Part shown: positions 1 to 8,836 of the stretch, piece after piece
Layout of the letters: every line of letters begins with the position of its first letter
How positions within the stretch are numbered: position 1 is the first letter of the stretch
Assembly (NCBI RefSeq): GCF_003367705.1
Contig: NZ_CP031425.1
Location: forward strand, 1,798,001 to 1,862,000
DNA: 64,000 nucleotides
Direction: 5' to 3'
Source: Microbacterium foliorum
Lineage (GTDB): Bacteria > Actinomycetota > Actinomycetes > Actinomycetales > Microbacteriaceae
Translations under genes and position numbers: made by a program
Notes under the pieces: generated by a model
What the model saw: the letters and a program-made list of their open reading frames with translations, nothing else
What the model was told of the DNA's origin: nothing
The model's database searches: none

Positions 1-360
1 TGCAGCGAGCAGATCATCGGCGTACCGGTCGACGCCGTACTGGAAGACGGGGTTCCAGTAGGTCATCACGAGCACGGGCACGTCGGTCGCCTCGGTGATG
101 GCGCGCACCGCGGTGAACAGGTCCTTCATCTTGAACCCGTTGGCGAGTGCGGCGGTCGTCGCCTCCTGGATCACCGCGCCGTCCATCACCGGATCGCTGT
201 AGGGCGGCCCGAGTTCGATGATGTCGACGCCGTTCTCGGCGAGGGCGATGGCCGCCTGGATGCTGGTCTCGAGGTCGGGATACCCGACCGGAAGGTATCC
301 GACGAAGGCGCTGCGCCCGGCCTCGTGCGCGGCGGCGATCGCCTGCTCGACGCGACTCAC
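1..360 (-). CDS. trpA: tryptophan synthase alpha subunit (3' end outside window)
   Basis: Only the N-terminal 120 residues are inside the window; the gene runs off base 1. The start is GTG at 360, overlapping the trpB stop as GTGA. The alpha subunit cleaves indole-3-glycerol phosphate to indole and glyceraldehyde 3-phosphate and passes indole to TrpB. The sequence [19 protein letters not shown] carries the catalytic Glu (ELG) and Asp (MDG) of the family. It is the last visible gene of the trpC-trpB-trpA run, consistent with an alpha2beta2 enzyme made by coupled translation. Confidence 0.95.
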   Translation of the reverse strand, partial: MSRVEQAIAAAHEAGRSAFVGYLPVGYPDLETSIQAAIALAENGVDIIELGPPYSDPVMDGAVIQEATTAALANGFKMKDLFTAVRAITEATDVPVLVMTYWNPVFQYGVDRYADDLLAA

Positions 361-1658
361 AGCTCCGGCTCCCCCTTCGAGGCGGCCTGCTCGGCGGCGC
401 TCTCGTCGGAGACGTCGTGCGCGAGCGCTTCGGCGTCGTACAGGTCGAAGTAGCGGGCGGCCGTGTCCATGTCCTTGTCGCCACGGCCCGACAGGCAGAT
501 CGCCAGCACCGCGTCAGGACCCATCTCACGCCCCAGGCGCAGAGCCCCGGCGAGGGCATGCGCGGACTCGATCGCGGGGATGATCCCCTCGGTGCGGCTG
601 AGCAGGCGCAGTGCCTGCATCGCCTCGTCGTCGGTGGCGGGGATGTACTCCGCACGGCCGATGTCGGCGAGCCAGGAGTGCTCGGGGCCGACGCCCGGGT
701 AGTCGAGACCGGCCGAGATCGAGTGCGACTCGGTCGTCTGCCCATCGTCGTCCTGCAGCACGTAGGTCTTCGCGCCGTGCAGGATTCCCGGACGTCCGCG
801 TTCGATCGATGCCGCGTGCCGCGGCGTGTCGACGCCGTCGCCCGCCGCCTCGACGCCATAGAGCTTCACGCCCTCGTCATCGAGGAACGCATCGAACATG
901 CCGATCGCGTTCGAGCCGCCGCCGACGCAGGCGATCACCGCGTCGGGCAGTCGCCCGGTCTCGTCGAGCAGCTGCTGACGGGCCTCTTCGCCGATGATCT
1001 TCTGGAAGTCGCGCACCATCGCGGGGAACGGATGGGGCCCGGCCGCGGTGCCGAAGATGTAGTTGGTGGTCTCTACCGACGCGACCCAGTCCCGATAGGC
1101 GTCGTTGATCGCATCCTTGAGCGTGCGCGACCCCGAGGTGACCGGCACGACCTCTGCGCCGAGCAGCCGCATGCGGGCGACGTTGAGAGCCTGACGCTCG
1201 GTGTCGACCTCGCCCATGTAGATCGTGCACTCCAGGCCGAACAGAGCGGCGGCCGTCGCCGTCGCGACGCCGTGCTGACCGGCGCCGGTCTCGGCGATCA
1301 CGCGGGTCTTGCCGAGCCGCCGGGTCAGCAGCGCCTGTCCGAGCACGTTGTTGATCTTGTGCGACCCGGTGTGATTGAGGTCTTCGCGCTTGAGGAAGAC
1401 ACGGGCGCCGCCCGCGTGCTCGGCGAACCGCGCGACCTCGGTCAGCGGTGACGGGCGTCCGGCGTACGAGCTGAGCAGCGAGGCCAGCTCGTCGCGGAAT
1501 GCCGGGTCGACGATCGCGTCGGCGTACGCCGCCGAGAGCTCATCGATCGCGGCGATCAGCGACTCCGGCATGTAGCGCCCGCCGTACTCGCCGAAGAGAG
1601 GTCCGTGCTGGTCGCGCAGACTGCCTCCGGCCGTCGTTGCTCGCTCGGTGGGATGCAT
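357..1658 (-). CDS. trpB: tryptophan synthase beta subunit
   Basis: PLP enzyme that joins indole and serine to give tryptophan, 433 residues, normal length for TrpB1. Visible motifs are the PLP lysine in HTGSHKINN and the phosphate-binding loop GGGSNAIG. Two starts are possible: GTG at 1661 (overlapping the trpC stop as GTGA) and ATG at 1658. I chose ATG because GGAGG lies 4 nt before it but only 1 nt before the GTG. The 3' end overlaps trpA by 4 nt, so alpha and beta subunits are translationally coupled. Confidence 0.97.
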   Translation of the reverse strand: MHPTERATTAGGSLRDQHGPLFGEYGGRYMPESLIAAIDELSAAYADAIVDPAFRDELASLLSSYAGRPSPLTEVARFAEHAGGARVFLKREDLNHTGSHKINNVLGQALLTRRLGKTRVIAETGAGQHGVATATAAALFGLECTIYMGEVDTERQALNVARMRLLGAEVVPVTSGSRTLKDAINDAYRDWVASVETTNYIFGTAAGPHPFPAMVRDFQKIIGEEARQQLLDETGRLPDAVIACVGGGSNAIGMFDAFLDDEGVKLYGVEAAGDGVDTPRHAASIERGRPGILHGAKTYVLQDDDGQTTESHSISAGLDYPGVGPEHSWLADIGRAEYIPATDDEAMQALRLLSRTEGIIPAIESAHALAGALRLGREMGPDAVLAICLSGRGDKDMDTAARYFDLYDAEALAHDVSDESAAEQAASKGEPEL

Positions 1659-2431
1659 CACGCCTCCAGGAAGCTCGTGAGAGTGGCGACCGGATCGCCC
1701 GTGACGAGCGCTTCTCCGATCAGGACGACGTCGGCACCCGCGGAGCGGTAGTGCGTGACGTCAGCGGGGGTGAGCACCGCGGACTCGGCGATCTTGATCG
1801 CGGAATCCGGGATGCGCTCGACCAGACGGCCGAAGAGGTCGCGGTCGAGTTCGAGGGTGGTGAGATCGCGGGCGTTGACGCCGATCAGGGGTGCACCGAG
1901 GTCGATGGCCACCTCGAGCTCGTCGGCCGAGTGGGTCTCGACGAGCGGGGTCATGCCGAGTTCGGTGACGAAGCCGAAGAGGTCCTCCAGCACCCGCCGG
2001 TCGAGGCCGGCGACGATGAGCAGCACCAGGTCGGCACCGGCCGCACGGGCCTCGAGGACCTGATAGCGGTTCGCGATGAAGTCCTTGCGGAGCACCGGCA
2101 GCGTCACGCGAGCGGTCACGGCCTCGAGATCGGCGAGACTGCCGCCGAAGCGGCGTTCCTCGGTGAGGACGCTGATCGCCGAGGCGCCGCCGGTCTCGTA
2201 GAGCGACGCCTGCAGCGCGGGGTCGGGGATCTCGGCCAGGGCGCCGCGCGACGGGCTCGCGCGCTTCACCTCGGCGATGATCTTGACGCGGTCGGCCGGG
2301 GCGAGGAAGGCGAGCGCATCCTTGGCGGCAGGGCGCGCGAGAGCGTCGCGTTCCACCTCGGACATCGGCCGGGTGAGGGCTCGACGCTCCGCGTCTGCGA
2401 CTGCGCCGGCCGTGAGGTCGGCGAGCACCAT
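1658..2431 (-). CDS. trpC: indole-3-glycerol phosphate synthase
   Basis: Converts carboxyphenylamino-deoxyribulose phosphate to indole-3-glycerol phosphate, the step before TrpBA. 257 residues, a single TIM barrel. The catalytic lysines are visible in [13 protein letters not shown] and LRKDFI, and the phosphate site in VNARDLTT. The ATG at 2431 overlaps the stop of the upstream small membrane gene (TAATG). It is monofunctional; no phosphoribosylanthranilate isomerase domain is fused, as is usual in actinobacteria, where PriA/HisA covers that step. Confidence 0.96.
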   Translation of the reverse strand: MVLADLTAGAVADAERRALTRPMSEVERDALARPAAKDALAFLAPADRVKIIAEVKRASPSRGALAEIPDPALQASLYETGGASAISVLTEERRFGGSLADLEAVTARVTLPVLRKDFIANRYQVLEARAAGADLVLLIVAGLDRRVLEDLFGFVTELGMTPLVETHSADELEVAIDLGAPLIGVNARDLTTLELDRDLFGRLVERIPDSAIKIAESAVLTPADVTHYRSAGADVVLIGEALVTGDPVATLTSFLEA

Positions 2432-2676
2432 TAGTGCGCCTTCGGCGAGTACTTGGGGCCCTTCACGCCGTATCCGGCACGCGAGACGAGCCATCCTGCC
2501 AGCGCGCCGAGCGGGACGATCGCGGCGCCGACCCAGATGATCGGGATCCACACCGGGCTGAACACGGCGAGGCAGAACGCCAGGGTGCCGATCGTGAAGC
2601 CGGCGAGCATGATGATCACGCCTGTCCATGCGGCGGGCGAGTGTCCGTGGCCGGGGTCAGCGATCGGGTTGGTCAT
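2431..2676 (-). CDS. HGxxPAAW-family small membrane protein
   Basis: 81 residues with the motif HGHSPAAW at about residues 10-17, followed by two predicted membrane helices (about 19-42 and 44-65) and a basic tail. The family is found upstream of trpC in many actinobacteria; its function is not known. A good ribosome site (GGAGGAG) precedes the ATG at 2676. The stop overlaps the trpC start by one base. Its fixed position suggests a role tied to tryptophan synthesis, but nothing in the sequence names a reaction. Confidence 0.85.
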   Translation of the reverse strand: MTNPIADPGHGHSPAAWTGVIIMLAGFTIGTLAFCLAVFSPVWIPIIWVGAAIVPLGALAGWLVSRAGYGVKGPKYSPKAH

Positions 2677-2712
2677 GGTCTCCTCCGGGGGACGACGTGC
2701 AGGATCTCATTC

Positions 2713-2718
2713 AGTCTA
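2713..2718 (-). promoter_or_regulatory. candidate internal promoter -10 (TAGACT)
   Basis: In the 48-nt gap before the HGxxPAAW gene, the minus strand reads TAGACT about 30-35 nt ahead of its start. The same hexamer occurs in gaps before pyrR and rpsD. No convincing -35 box is visible. If real, it would let trpCBA be transcribed apart from the upstream his genes. Confidence 0.35.
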
Positions 2719-2724
2719 TCGGGG

Positions 2725-3315
2725 TCAGCGCGTGGGGTCGGTTCCGCGGGACAGGTCGTCCCAGGAGTCGATCGCGTCGACGGGGCCCGACGCCGCCTCG
2801 ACGTGCGCGGCATCGGTGCGGTACCGGCGCCCGCCGGACTTCCAGCGGCGCCAGGTCACGAGCACCAGCAGCGACGCCGCGAGCAGAACGACCCAGCCGA
2901 TCAGCGTCACCACGGGCCACGACGAGAGCTCGATCCCGGCGACCAGATCGGCGATCGCCGTGCTTCCCGCGAGTCCTGTCGTCTCGGTCACGGTGCCGCC
3001 CACCGCGTCGAGCGGTTCCGACAGCAGCAGCTGCAGCGTCGTCCAACCCAGGAACAGGGCGGCCGCGGTCGAGAGCACACCGAAGACGAGGCGCACGACG
3101 GGACCGACGATCGAGAGGGCGATGCCGAGCGCGAGCACGGCGAGGCTCAGGGGCGCGAGCAGCGGGAGCGCGGCCGCACCGGGGACGAGGATCGCCTCCG
3201 CGGCATCCGCTCGCTCGACGGTGAGCCAGGTCTGCGTCGACGAGATGATGCCGACCGCTCCCGACAGGAGGAAACCGGAGACCGCGATCGCGCGGCCGCG
3301 TGCGGCGAGGGTCAT
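2725..3315 (-). CDS. Trp biosynthesis-associated membrane protein
   Basis: 196 residues. Layout: a short N-terminus, a first membrane segment at about 9-28 ([16 protein letters not shown]), an external loop with [12 protein letters not shown], two closely spaced segments (about 48-90), another external stretch, a last segment (about 135-158, [20 protein letters not shown]), then a basic cytoplasmic tail. This matches the Trp_oprn_chp family known from actinobacterial trp operons; its function is unknown. The ATG overlaps the hisI stop (ATGA), tying trp and his genes into one transcript. Confidence 0.85.
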   Translation of the reverse strand: MTLAARGRAIAVSGFLLSGAVGIISSTQTWLTVERADAAEAILVPGAAALPLLAPLSLAVLALGIALSIVGPVVRLVFGVLSTAAALFLGWTTLQLLLSEPLDAVGGTVTETTGLAGSTAIADLVAGIELSSWPVVTLIGWVVLLAASLLVLVTWRRWKSGGRRYRTDAAHVEAASGPVDAIDSWDDLSRGTDPTR

Positions 3316-3671
3316 GCGGATGCGCCTCCGTCGACGGCCTGGAGGTCGGTGGAGTCGAAGCAGGTGCGCGTGCCGGTGTGGCACGCGGGGCCGGTCTGGT
3401 CGACGCGCAGGAGGATCGCATCGCCGTCGCAGTCCAGGCGCGCCTCGTGCACGACCTGGATGTGTCCGGAGGTGTCGCCCTTGCGCCAGTACTCCCGGCG
3501 GGAACGGGACCAGTAGACGGCGCGTCCCGTCGTGAGCGTCCTGCGCAGAGCCTCGGCGTCGACCCACGCCAGCATGAGCACCTCGGCCGTGTCCCACTGC
3601 TGCACGATCACGGGAGCGAGTCCATCGTCGTTGAACGCGACCTGCGCGATCCGCTGCTCGACATCGGTCAT
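3312..3671 (-). CDS. hisI: phosphoribosyl-AMP cyclohydrolase
   Basis: Third step of histidine synthesis: opens the adenine ring of PR-AMP using zinc and magnesium. 119 residues, one domain, so separate from HisE. The metal ligands are visible in CDGDAILL and [10 protein letters not shown], and the substrate region in [18 protein letters not shown]. The start ATG at 3671 overlaps the hisF stop as ATGA, and its stop overlaps the Trp membrane protein start the same way. Confidence 0.96.
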   Translation of the reverse strand: MTDVEQRIAQVAFNDDGLAPVIVQQWDTAEVLMLAWVDAEALRRTLTTGRAVYWSRSRREYWRKGDTSGHIQVVHEARLDCDGDAILLRVDQTGPACHTGTRTCFDSTDLQAVDGGASA

Positions 3672-4429
3672 CGGACCAGCACCCCCTCCGCGCGCAGCGC
3701 GGCTTTGACGTCGCCGACGGTGAGCGCTCCGGTGTGGAACACGCTCGCCGCGAGAACCGCATCGGCACCCGCCTTGATGGCGGGCGCGAAATCGGACACG
3801 GCGCCGGCGCCGCCCGACGCGATGATGGGCACGGATGCCGCTTCGCGCATCACCGAGACGAGCTCCAGGTCGAAGCCGTCGCGGGTGCCGTCGGCATCTA
3901 TCGAGTTGACGAGGAGTTCGCCCGCGCCGCGCTCCGCGGCCTCGCGCGCCCACTCGATCGCATCGAGGGTCGTCCGGGTGCGGCCGCCGTGCGTGGTGAC
4001 CACGAACCCGGAGGGAGTCGTGTCGGCGCGTTTGACATCGAGAGACAGCACGAGGACCTGGGCGCCGAAGCGGTCGGCGATCTCGCCGATCAGCTCGGGG
4101 CGTGCGATCGCCGCCGAGTTCACGCCCACCTTGTCGGCTCCGACGGCGAGCAGCCGTGACACGTCATCGACGCTGCGCACCCCACCGCCGACCGTCAGCG
4201 GCACGAACACCTGCTCCGCCGTGCGCTGCACCACGTCATACGTGGTCGCACGCGCGTCGACCGTGGCGGTGACGTCGAGGAAGGTGATCTCGTCGGCGCC
4301 CTGCGCCGCATAGTGGCGGGCGAGCTCGACGGGATCTCCCATGTCGCGCAGGTTCTCGAAGTTCACGCCCTTGACGACACGACCATCGGCGACATCCAGA
4401 CACGGGATGACGCGACTCGCGAGAGCCAT
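3668..4429 (-). CDS. hisF: imidazole glycerol phosphate synthase cyclase subunit
   Basis: With HisH (not in this window) converts PRFAR and ammonia to imidazole glycerol phosphate and AICAR. 253 residues, beta/alpha barrel. The first catalytic Asp lies in [17 protein letters not shown]; phosphate loops are seen in VGGGV and IASGGAG. The ATG at 4429 overlaps the hisG stop by one base (TGATG). Confidence 0.96.
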   Translation of the reverse strand: MALASRVIPCLDVADGRVVKGVNFENLRDMGDPVELARHYAAQGADEITFLDVTATVDARATTYDVVQRTAEQVFVPLTVGGGVRSVDDVSRLLAVGADKVGVNSAAIARPELIGEIADRFGAQVLVLSLDVKRADTTPSGFVVTTHGGRTRTTLDAIEWAREAAERGAGELLVNSIDADGTRDGFDLELVSVMREAASVPIIASGGAGAVSDFAPAIKAGADAVLAASVFHTGALTVGDVKAALRAEGVLVR

Positions 4430-5271
4430 CAGAGCCTCGCGTTGTGGATCGCCGTGACCAGGATCGCGCGGGCACCGAGCGCGTAGAGCGCGTCCATCAC
4501 CGGGTTGACCCGCGAGCGCGCCACCATCACACGCACGGCGACCCATTCGGGGTCGCGCAGCGGCGAGACCGTGGGCGACTCGATGCCCCCGGCGACCTCG
4601 ACGGCGGCGTCGAGCAGAGCGACGGGCAGGTCGTAGTCGATCATCACGAACCGGCGGGCGACCATCACTCCGCGCAGGCGACGCAGCAGGGTCTCGGACC
4701 CCTCGGCGTCGTGCGGGCCGGCGATCAGCACGGCCTCCGACTGCAGGATCACCGGGCCGAACACGTCGAGGCCCGCCTGCCGGAGCGTCGTCCCGGTCTC
4801 GACGACGTCTGCGACCGCGTCGGCCACCCCGAGGCGCACCGCCGATTCGACGGCGCCGTCGAGTGGCACGAGATCGACCGCGATGCCCCGCTCGTCGAGG
4901 AACGCATCGACGAGCCCGGGGTACGAGGTGGCGATGCGCAGTCCGTCGAGCTCGGAGACGTCGCTGTAGCGGCCGGACGGCGCCGCGAAACGGAACGTGG
5001 AGCCGGCGAACCCGAGCGCCTCGATCTCCCTGGCACCCGGCATCCGGGCATCCAGAAGAAGGTCGCGGCCGGTGATGCCGACGTCGATCGCCCCCGACCC
5101 GACGTAGGTCGCGATGTCCTTGGGACGCAGGTAGAAGAACTCGACGTCGTTGTCGCCGTCGACGACGTGCAGGGTCTTGGGATCACGGCGACCGGTGTAG
5201 CCGGCCTCCGCGAGCATGTCGGCGGCGGTCTCGGAGAGAGAGCCCTTGTTGGGAACAGCAATGCGCAGCAT
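4429..5271 (-). CDS. hisG: ATP phosphoribosyltransferase (long form)
   Basis: First and feedback-controlled step of histidine synthesis: ATP plus PRPP gives PR-ATP. 280 residues, the long form. The N-terminus [13 protein letters not shown] and the later catalytic domain are followed, from about residue 205, by the C-terminal ACT-like regulatory domain ([20 protein letters not shown]), so no HisZ partner is expected. A 38-nt gap separates it from hisE upstream. Confidence 0.96.
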   Translation of the reverse strand: MLRIAVPNKGSLSETAADMLAEAGYTGRRDPKTLHVVDGDNDVEFFYLRPKDIATYVGSGAIDVGITGRDLLLDARMPGAREIEALGFAGSTFRFAAPSGRYSDVSELDGLRIATSYPGLVDAFLDERGIAVDLVPLDGAVESAVRLGVADAVADVVETGTTLRQAGLDVFGPVILQSEAVLIAGPHDAEGSETLLRRLRGVMVARRFVMIDYDLPVALLDAAVEVAGGIESPTVSPLRDPEWVAVRVMVARSRVNPVMDALYALGARAILVTAIHNARL

Positions 5272-5309
5272 GGGATGCCTTCAGATCGAAGCGAATGGAG
5301 CGGAGCGCT

Positions 5310-5573
5310 TCACAGATGTCGGTAGACGTCCTGCAGGCTCAGCCCCTTCGCGATCATCATCACCTGCACGTGGTAGAGCAGCTGCGAGATCTCCTCGGCG
5401 GCGTCGTCATCGGACTCGTACTCGGAGGCCATCCAGACCTCGGCGGCCTCCTCGACGATCTTCTTGCCGATCGTGTGCACGCCGCCGTCGAGCTCCGCGA
5501 CCGTCCCCGATCCTTCGGGTCGGGTCTCCGCCTTGACGCTGAGCTCGGCGAACAGCTCGTCGAAAGTCTTCAC
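5310..5573 (-). CDS. hisE: phosphoribosyl-ATP pyrophosphatase
   Basis: Second step of histidine synthesis: hydrolyses PR-ATP to PR-AMP. 87 residues, all-alpha MazG-type fold with the metal-binding acidic stretch [18 protein letters not shown]. It starts at GTG (5573), overlapping the rpe stop (GTGA). Monofunctional, as in other actinobacteria; hisI lies three genes downstream. Confidence 0.95.
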   Translation of the reverse strand: MKTFDELFAELSVKAETRPEGSGTVAELDGGVHTIGKKIVEEAAEVWMASEYESDDDAAEEISQLLYHVQVMMIAKGLSLQDVYRHL

Positions 5574-6250
5574 GATTCCAGGCTAGCGGCTCTGGCGCGG
5601 TCCCTGAGCCGGGTGACGGCCGCCTCGACGTCATCCGCCCCATAGACCGCGGATCCGGCGACGAACGTGTCGGCGCCGGCGGCGGCGGCCTCCTCGATCG
5701 TCGCGTCGGAGATGCCCCCGTCGACCTGCAGCCAGACGGTCGAGCCCCGGCGCTTCGCCTCGTCGGCGAGGGCGCGCAGCTTCGGCATCGTCTCGGACAT
5801 GAATCCCTGGCCGCCGAAACCCGGCTCCACGGTCATCACGAGGATCTGGTCGAATTCCTCGAGCACGCTGTACAGCCCCTCCGCGGGCGTATCGGGCTTG
5901 ATGGCGACGCCCGCCCGTGCACCGATGTCCCGCAGCCGCCTCGCGAGCGAGATCGGATCGGCCGCGGCTTCGAGATGGAAGGTCACGCTCGCGGCCCCCA
6001 GCTCGGCGTAGGCGGGAGCCCAGCGCTCGGGATCGGTGATCATCAGATGCACGTCGAGCGGGATGGGGCTCGTCGCCTGGATCCGCTCGACCATCTGCGG
6101 GCCGAACGTGAGGTTGGGCACGAAGTGGTTGTCCATCACGTCGACGTGCGCGAAGTCCGCCGACGCGATCCTGGCGAGGTCGCGCTGCATGTTGACGAAG
6201 TCGGCGGCCAGGATGCTGGGGTTGATGCGCGGGGCGCGGGGCAGGTCCAC
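5570..6250 (-). CDS. rpe: ribulose-phosphate 3-epimerase
   Basis: Interconverts ribulose 5-phosphate and xylulose 5-phosphate in the pentose phosphate pathway, which also feeds PRPP for the his and trp genes next to it. 226 residues with family motifs [39 protein letters not shown] and VDGGI. The start is GTG at 6250, set by a GGAG site that overlaps the rsmB stop codon; no in-frame ATG is nearby. Confidence 0.95.
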   Translation of the reverse strand: MDLPRAPRINPSILAADFVNMQRDLARIASADFAHVDVMDNHFVPNLTFGPQMVERIQATSPIPLDVHLMITDPERWAPAYAELGAASVTFHLEAAADPISLARRLRDIGARAGVAIKPDTPAEGLYSVLEEFDQILVMTVEPGFGGQGFMSETMPKLRALADEAKRRGSTVWLQVDGGISDATIEEAAAAGADTFVAGSAVYGADDVEAAVTRLRDRARAASLES

Positions 6251-6254
6251 GTCT

Positions 6255-7862
6255 CTAGTCTCCTTCGTCGGTGGGCGGATTGTCTCGGGGCGCGGCCGTC
6301 TCACGACGCAGCAGCGCAAGGAACATCGCATCGGTGCCATGTCGATGCGGCCAGAGCTGCACGCGGCCGGAGCCGTCGTCGGCGAGGTCGATCGGCGCGT
6401 CCGCGACGTCGGCGACCACGGAGCGGGCGTCGAGCTCGGTGACGTCGCTGCGCCCGCGGAGCACCTCCTGCACCACGCCGGTCGTCTCGGCGAGGTGGGG
6501 CGAGCATGTGGCGTAGGCGACGATTCCCCCGGGCGCGACGGCGTCGAGGGCCGAACGGAGCAGCTCGACCTGCAGCGGCACGAGGTCGGCGACGTCGGCC
6601 GGCGACTTGCGCCAGCGGGCCTCGGGACGGCGTCGCAGCGCGCCGAGCCCGGTGCACGGAGCATCCACGAGGATGCGGTCGAAGGCGCCGGGGTGCGTGG
6701 TCCCGAACGAGCGGCCGTCGTCCTCGTGCACGGTCACCTCGCCGGGAACGGCGCGCAGAGCATTGCGGACGAGACGGGCCCGGGTGGGAACGACCTCGTT
6801 GGCTTCGAGCCGCACATCGTGCTGTCGAGCGATCGCGGCCAGCAGCGCGGTCTTGCCGCCAGGGCCCGCGCAGAGGTCGAGCCACCGCTCGCCGGGGACG
6901 ATCGGTGCGGCGCCGGCCAGCGCGAGGGCGACGAGCTGGGAGCCCTCGTCCTGTACGCGGACAGTGCCTCCGGATGCGGCGATCACCCGATGCGGGTCAC
7001 CGCCGGCCGACGCGTACGCCGTCGGAGCGTACGGGCGTCGGGGCTCCCCCGGCTCGGCGAGTCCGGGAAGCGCGACCAGCGTGACCTCCGGCGAGGCGTT
7101 GTCGGCGTCGAGGAGCTCGTCGAGCTCGTCGACCCGTCCCTCTGCGGCGAGAGCCCTGCGCAGTGCCCTGATGACCCAGACCGGATGCGCGGTGCGGAGC
7201 GCGAGCCTCTCGTCGTCCGACCGGGCGGATGCCTCGATGCGCTGCTCCCACTCCCCCGGCGTCTCACGGGAGATGCGCCGGAGCACGGCATTCGCGAAGC
7301 TGGACGCGCCGCGGCCCTGGTGCGCGGCGACGAGGTTCACGGACTCGTTCACCGCGGCATGGGACGCGACTCTGGTGGCGAGCAGCTGATGCGTCGCGAG
7401 TCGCAGCGCGTCGAGCACGGCGGGGTCGATCTCTTCGGCAGGACGATCCGCGGCCGCGGAGATGATCGCGTCGTAGGTGCCGCGACGACGCAGCGTGCCG
7501 TAGGCGAGTTCCGTGGCCAGCGCGGCGTCCTGAGGGGTGAGACCGGCGTCGGCGATCGCCGGAGGCAGGATCAGGTTGGCGTACGCATCGGAGTCGGACA
7601 CGGCCCGCAGCACGTCGTAGGCGACGCGTCGCGCGGGCTGGACCGTGCGCTGTGGCGCTGCCGCTCCGCCCCGAGACGAGCCACCCCGAGACGAGCCGTT
7701 CCGTGTCGAGCCGTTCCGTGTCGAGCCGTTCCGCGCCGAACCGCCGCGTGCGTCGTCGCCCCGACCGGACCCGGAGCGACCGGAGCCGCCGCGGCCGCCG
7801 CCTGCGCCGGAGCCGTCGGACCTCGCGTCGCGTCGCGACCGGTCGTCCCGCCGGCCGCTCAT
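6255..7862 (-). CDS. rsmB: 16S rRNA cytosine-5 methyltransferase RsmB with low-complexity N-terminus
   Basis: Methylates a cytosine of 16S rRNA (C967 in E. coli) with SAM. 535 residues, longer than the usual 430-470, because of about 75 N-terminal residues made almost only of Gly, Ser, Arg, Asp and Asn. After this come a NusB-like RNA-binding domain (about 78-215) and a Rossmann methyltransferase domain with the SAM loop LDLCAGPGGKTALLAA and the two catalytic cysteines in VDAPCTGLGALRRRPEARW and YATCSPHLAET. The ATG at 7862 overlaps the fmt stop (ATGA). The extended N-terminus is coded partly by a 15-bp tandem repeat. Confidence 0.93.
   Translation of the reverse strand: MSGRRDDRSRRDARSDGSGAGGGRGGSGRSGSGRGDDARGGSARNGSTRNGSTRNGSSRGGSSRGGAAAPQRTVQPARRVAYDVLRAVSDSDAYANLILPPAIADAGLTPQDAALATELAYGTLRRRGTYDAIISAAADRPAEEIDPAVLDALRLATHQLLATRVASHAAVNESVNLVAAHQGRGASSFANAVLRRISRETPGEWEQRIEASARSDDERLALRTAHPVWVIRALRRALAAEGRVDELDELLDADNASPEVTLVALPGLAEPGEPRRPYAPTAYASAGGDPHRVIAASGGTVRVQDEGSQLVALALAGAAPIVPGERWLDLCAGPGGKTALLAAIARQHDVRLEANEVVPTRARLVRNALRAVPGEVTVHEDDGRSFGTTHPGAFDRILVDAPCTGLGALRRRPEARWRKSPADVADLVPLQVELLRSALDAVAPGGIVAYATCSPHLAETTGVVQEVLRGRSDVTELDARSVVADVADAPIDLADDGSGRVQLWPHRHGTDAMFLALLRRETAAPRDNPPTDEGD
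7666..7740. repeat. 15-bp in-frame tandem repeat in rsmB
   Basis: Five consecutive 15-bp units: two of the type CCnCCCCGAGACGAG, two identical CCGTTCCGTGTCGAG, and one diverged CCGTTCCGCGCCGAA. Read on the minus strand they code N-G-S-T-R and R-G-G-S-S type pentapeptides in the disordered N-terminus of RsmB. The period is a multiple of three, so copy-number change would not break the frame. Confidence 0.85.
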
Positions 7863-8779
7863 GCGCCCACCCGCAGATCCTCGGCACCGCGCTGTCCGCG
7901 CCACCAGTCGACCGCCTTCATCGCTCCCTTGCCCGCCGGCTGCACCCGCGTGACCGCGAGCGGGTCCGAGGCGGTGCCGATCAGCAGCGAGGACTTCGTC
8001 GCGGCGATACGTCCGGGCTCGAGCGCATCCACGCCCGCGGAGGGAGCGGCCTCGAGGATCTTCAGCCGCAGGCCGTCGATCGTGGTGTGCGCGCCCGGTT
8101 CGGGGGTCACGCCGCGGAAGCGGGCGAACACGCGGGACAGCGGCTCGGTCCAGTCGATCAGACCGTCGTCGAGGGTGAGCTTCGGTGCGAGGGTCGGCTC
8201 GCCCTGCTGAGGAACGGCGACGGCCGTCCCGTCGGCGATGGCCGCGACCACCTCGGCGGTGAGCGCGGCGCCCTCGACGGACAGCACCTCGAGCACGGCA
8301 TCCGCGGTCGCCTGCTCATCGACGTCGACGACACGCGCGGCGAAGACGTCGCCCGCATCGAGGGCAGGGACGAGCTGGAAGACACTGGCTCCGAGCTCGG
8401 CATCGCCCGCGATCAGCGCGCGCTGCACGGGCGCGGCGCCGCGCCAGCTCGGCAGCATCGAGAAGTGCAGGTTGATCCAGCCTTTCGCCGGCGTCGACAG
8501 CAGCGGCTCACGCACGAGGCCGCCGTAGGCCACGATGACGCCGAGTTCGGCGTCGAGCTCGGCGATCGCCTCGGTGACGGCATCGTCGAGCCTCGCGGCA
8601 GCGATCACCGGAAGGCCGAGCTCTGCCGCGGCCTGGGCCACGGGCGACGGCGTGAGCACGCGCTTGCGCCCCAACGGAGCATCGGGCCGGGTCACCACGG
8701 CCACGATGTCGTGTTCATCGGCGAGCCGGTGGAGGGTGGGGACGGCGGCCGACGGTGTGCCGGCGAAGACGAGTCGCAT
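7859..8779 (-). CDS. fmt: methionyl-tRNA formyltransferase
   Basis: Formylates initiator Met-tRNA with 10-formyl-THF. 306 residues: N-terminal formyltransferase domain starting MRLVFAGTPSAAVPTL, with INLHFSMLPSWRGAAPVQRA at the folate site, then the C-terminal OB-like tRNA-binding domain from about residue 205. The stop overlaps the rsmB start. The fmt-rsmB pair next to priA is a common actinobacterial order. Confidence 0.96.
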   Translation of the reverse strand: MRLVFAGTPSAAVPTLHRLADEHDIVAVVTRPDAPLGRKRVLTPSPVAQAAAELGLPVIAAARLDDAVTEAIAELDAELGVIVAYGGLVREPLLSTPAKGWINLHFSMLPSWRGAAPVQRALIAGDAELGASVFQLVPALDAGDVFAARVVDVDEQATADAVLEVLSVEGAALTAEVVAAIADGTAVAVPQQGEPTLAPKLTLDDGLIDWTEPLSRVFARFRGVTPEPGAHTTIDGLRLKILEAAPSAGVDALEPGRIAATKSSLLIGTASDPLAVTRVQPAGKGAMKAVDWWRGQRGAEDLRVGA

Positions 8780-8836
8780 GAAGGTGCTCCGGAGGGATCC
8801 AGGTGGAGATCGGGTGAGGTCGAGGCGGTGTCGCGT

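Noticed and set aside
7666..7740. CRISPR-like array
   Set aside because: Units are 15 bp with no spacers, in frame inside rsmB.
6036..8210. Plus-strand open frame opposite rpe/rsmB/fmt
   Set aside because: Its odd RRATPRRAVPCRAVP stretch is the antisense of the rsmB 15-bp repeat, not a real repeat protein.
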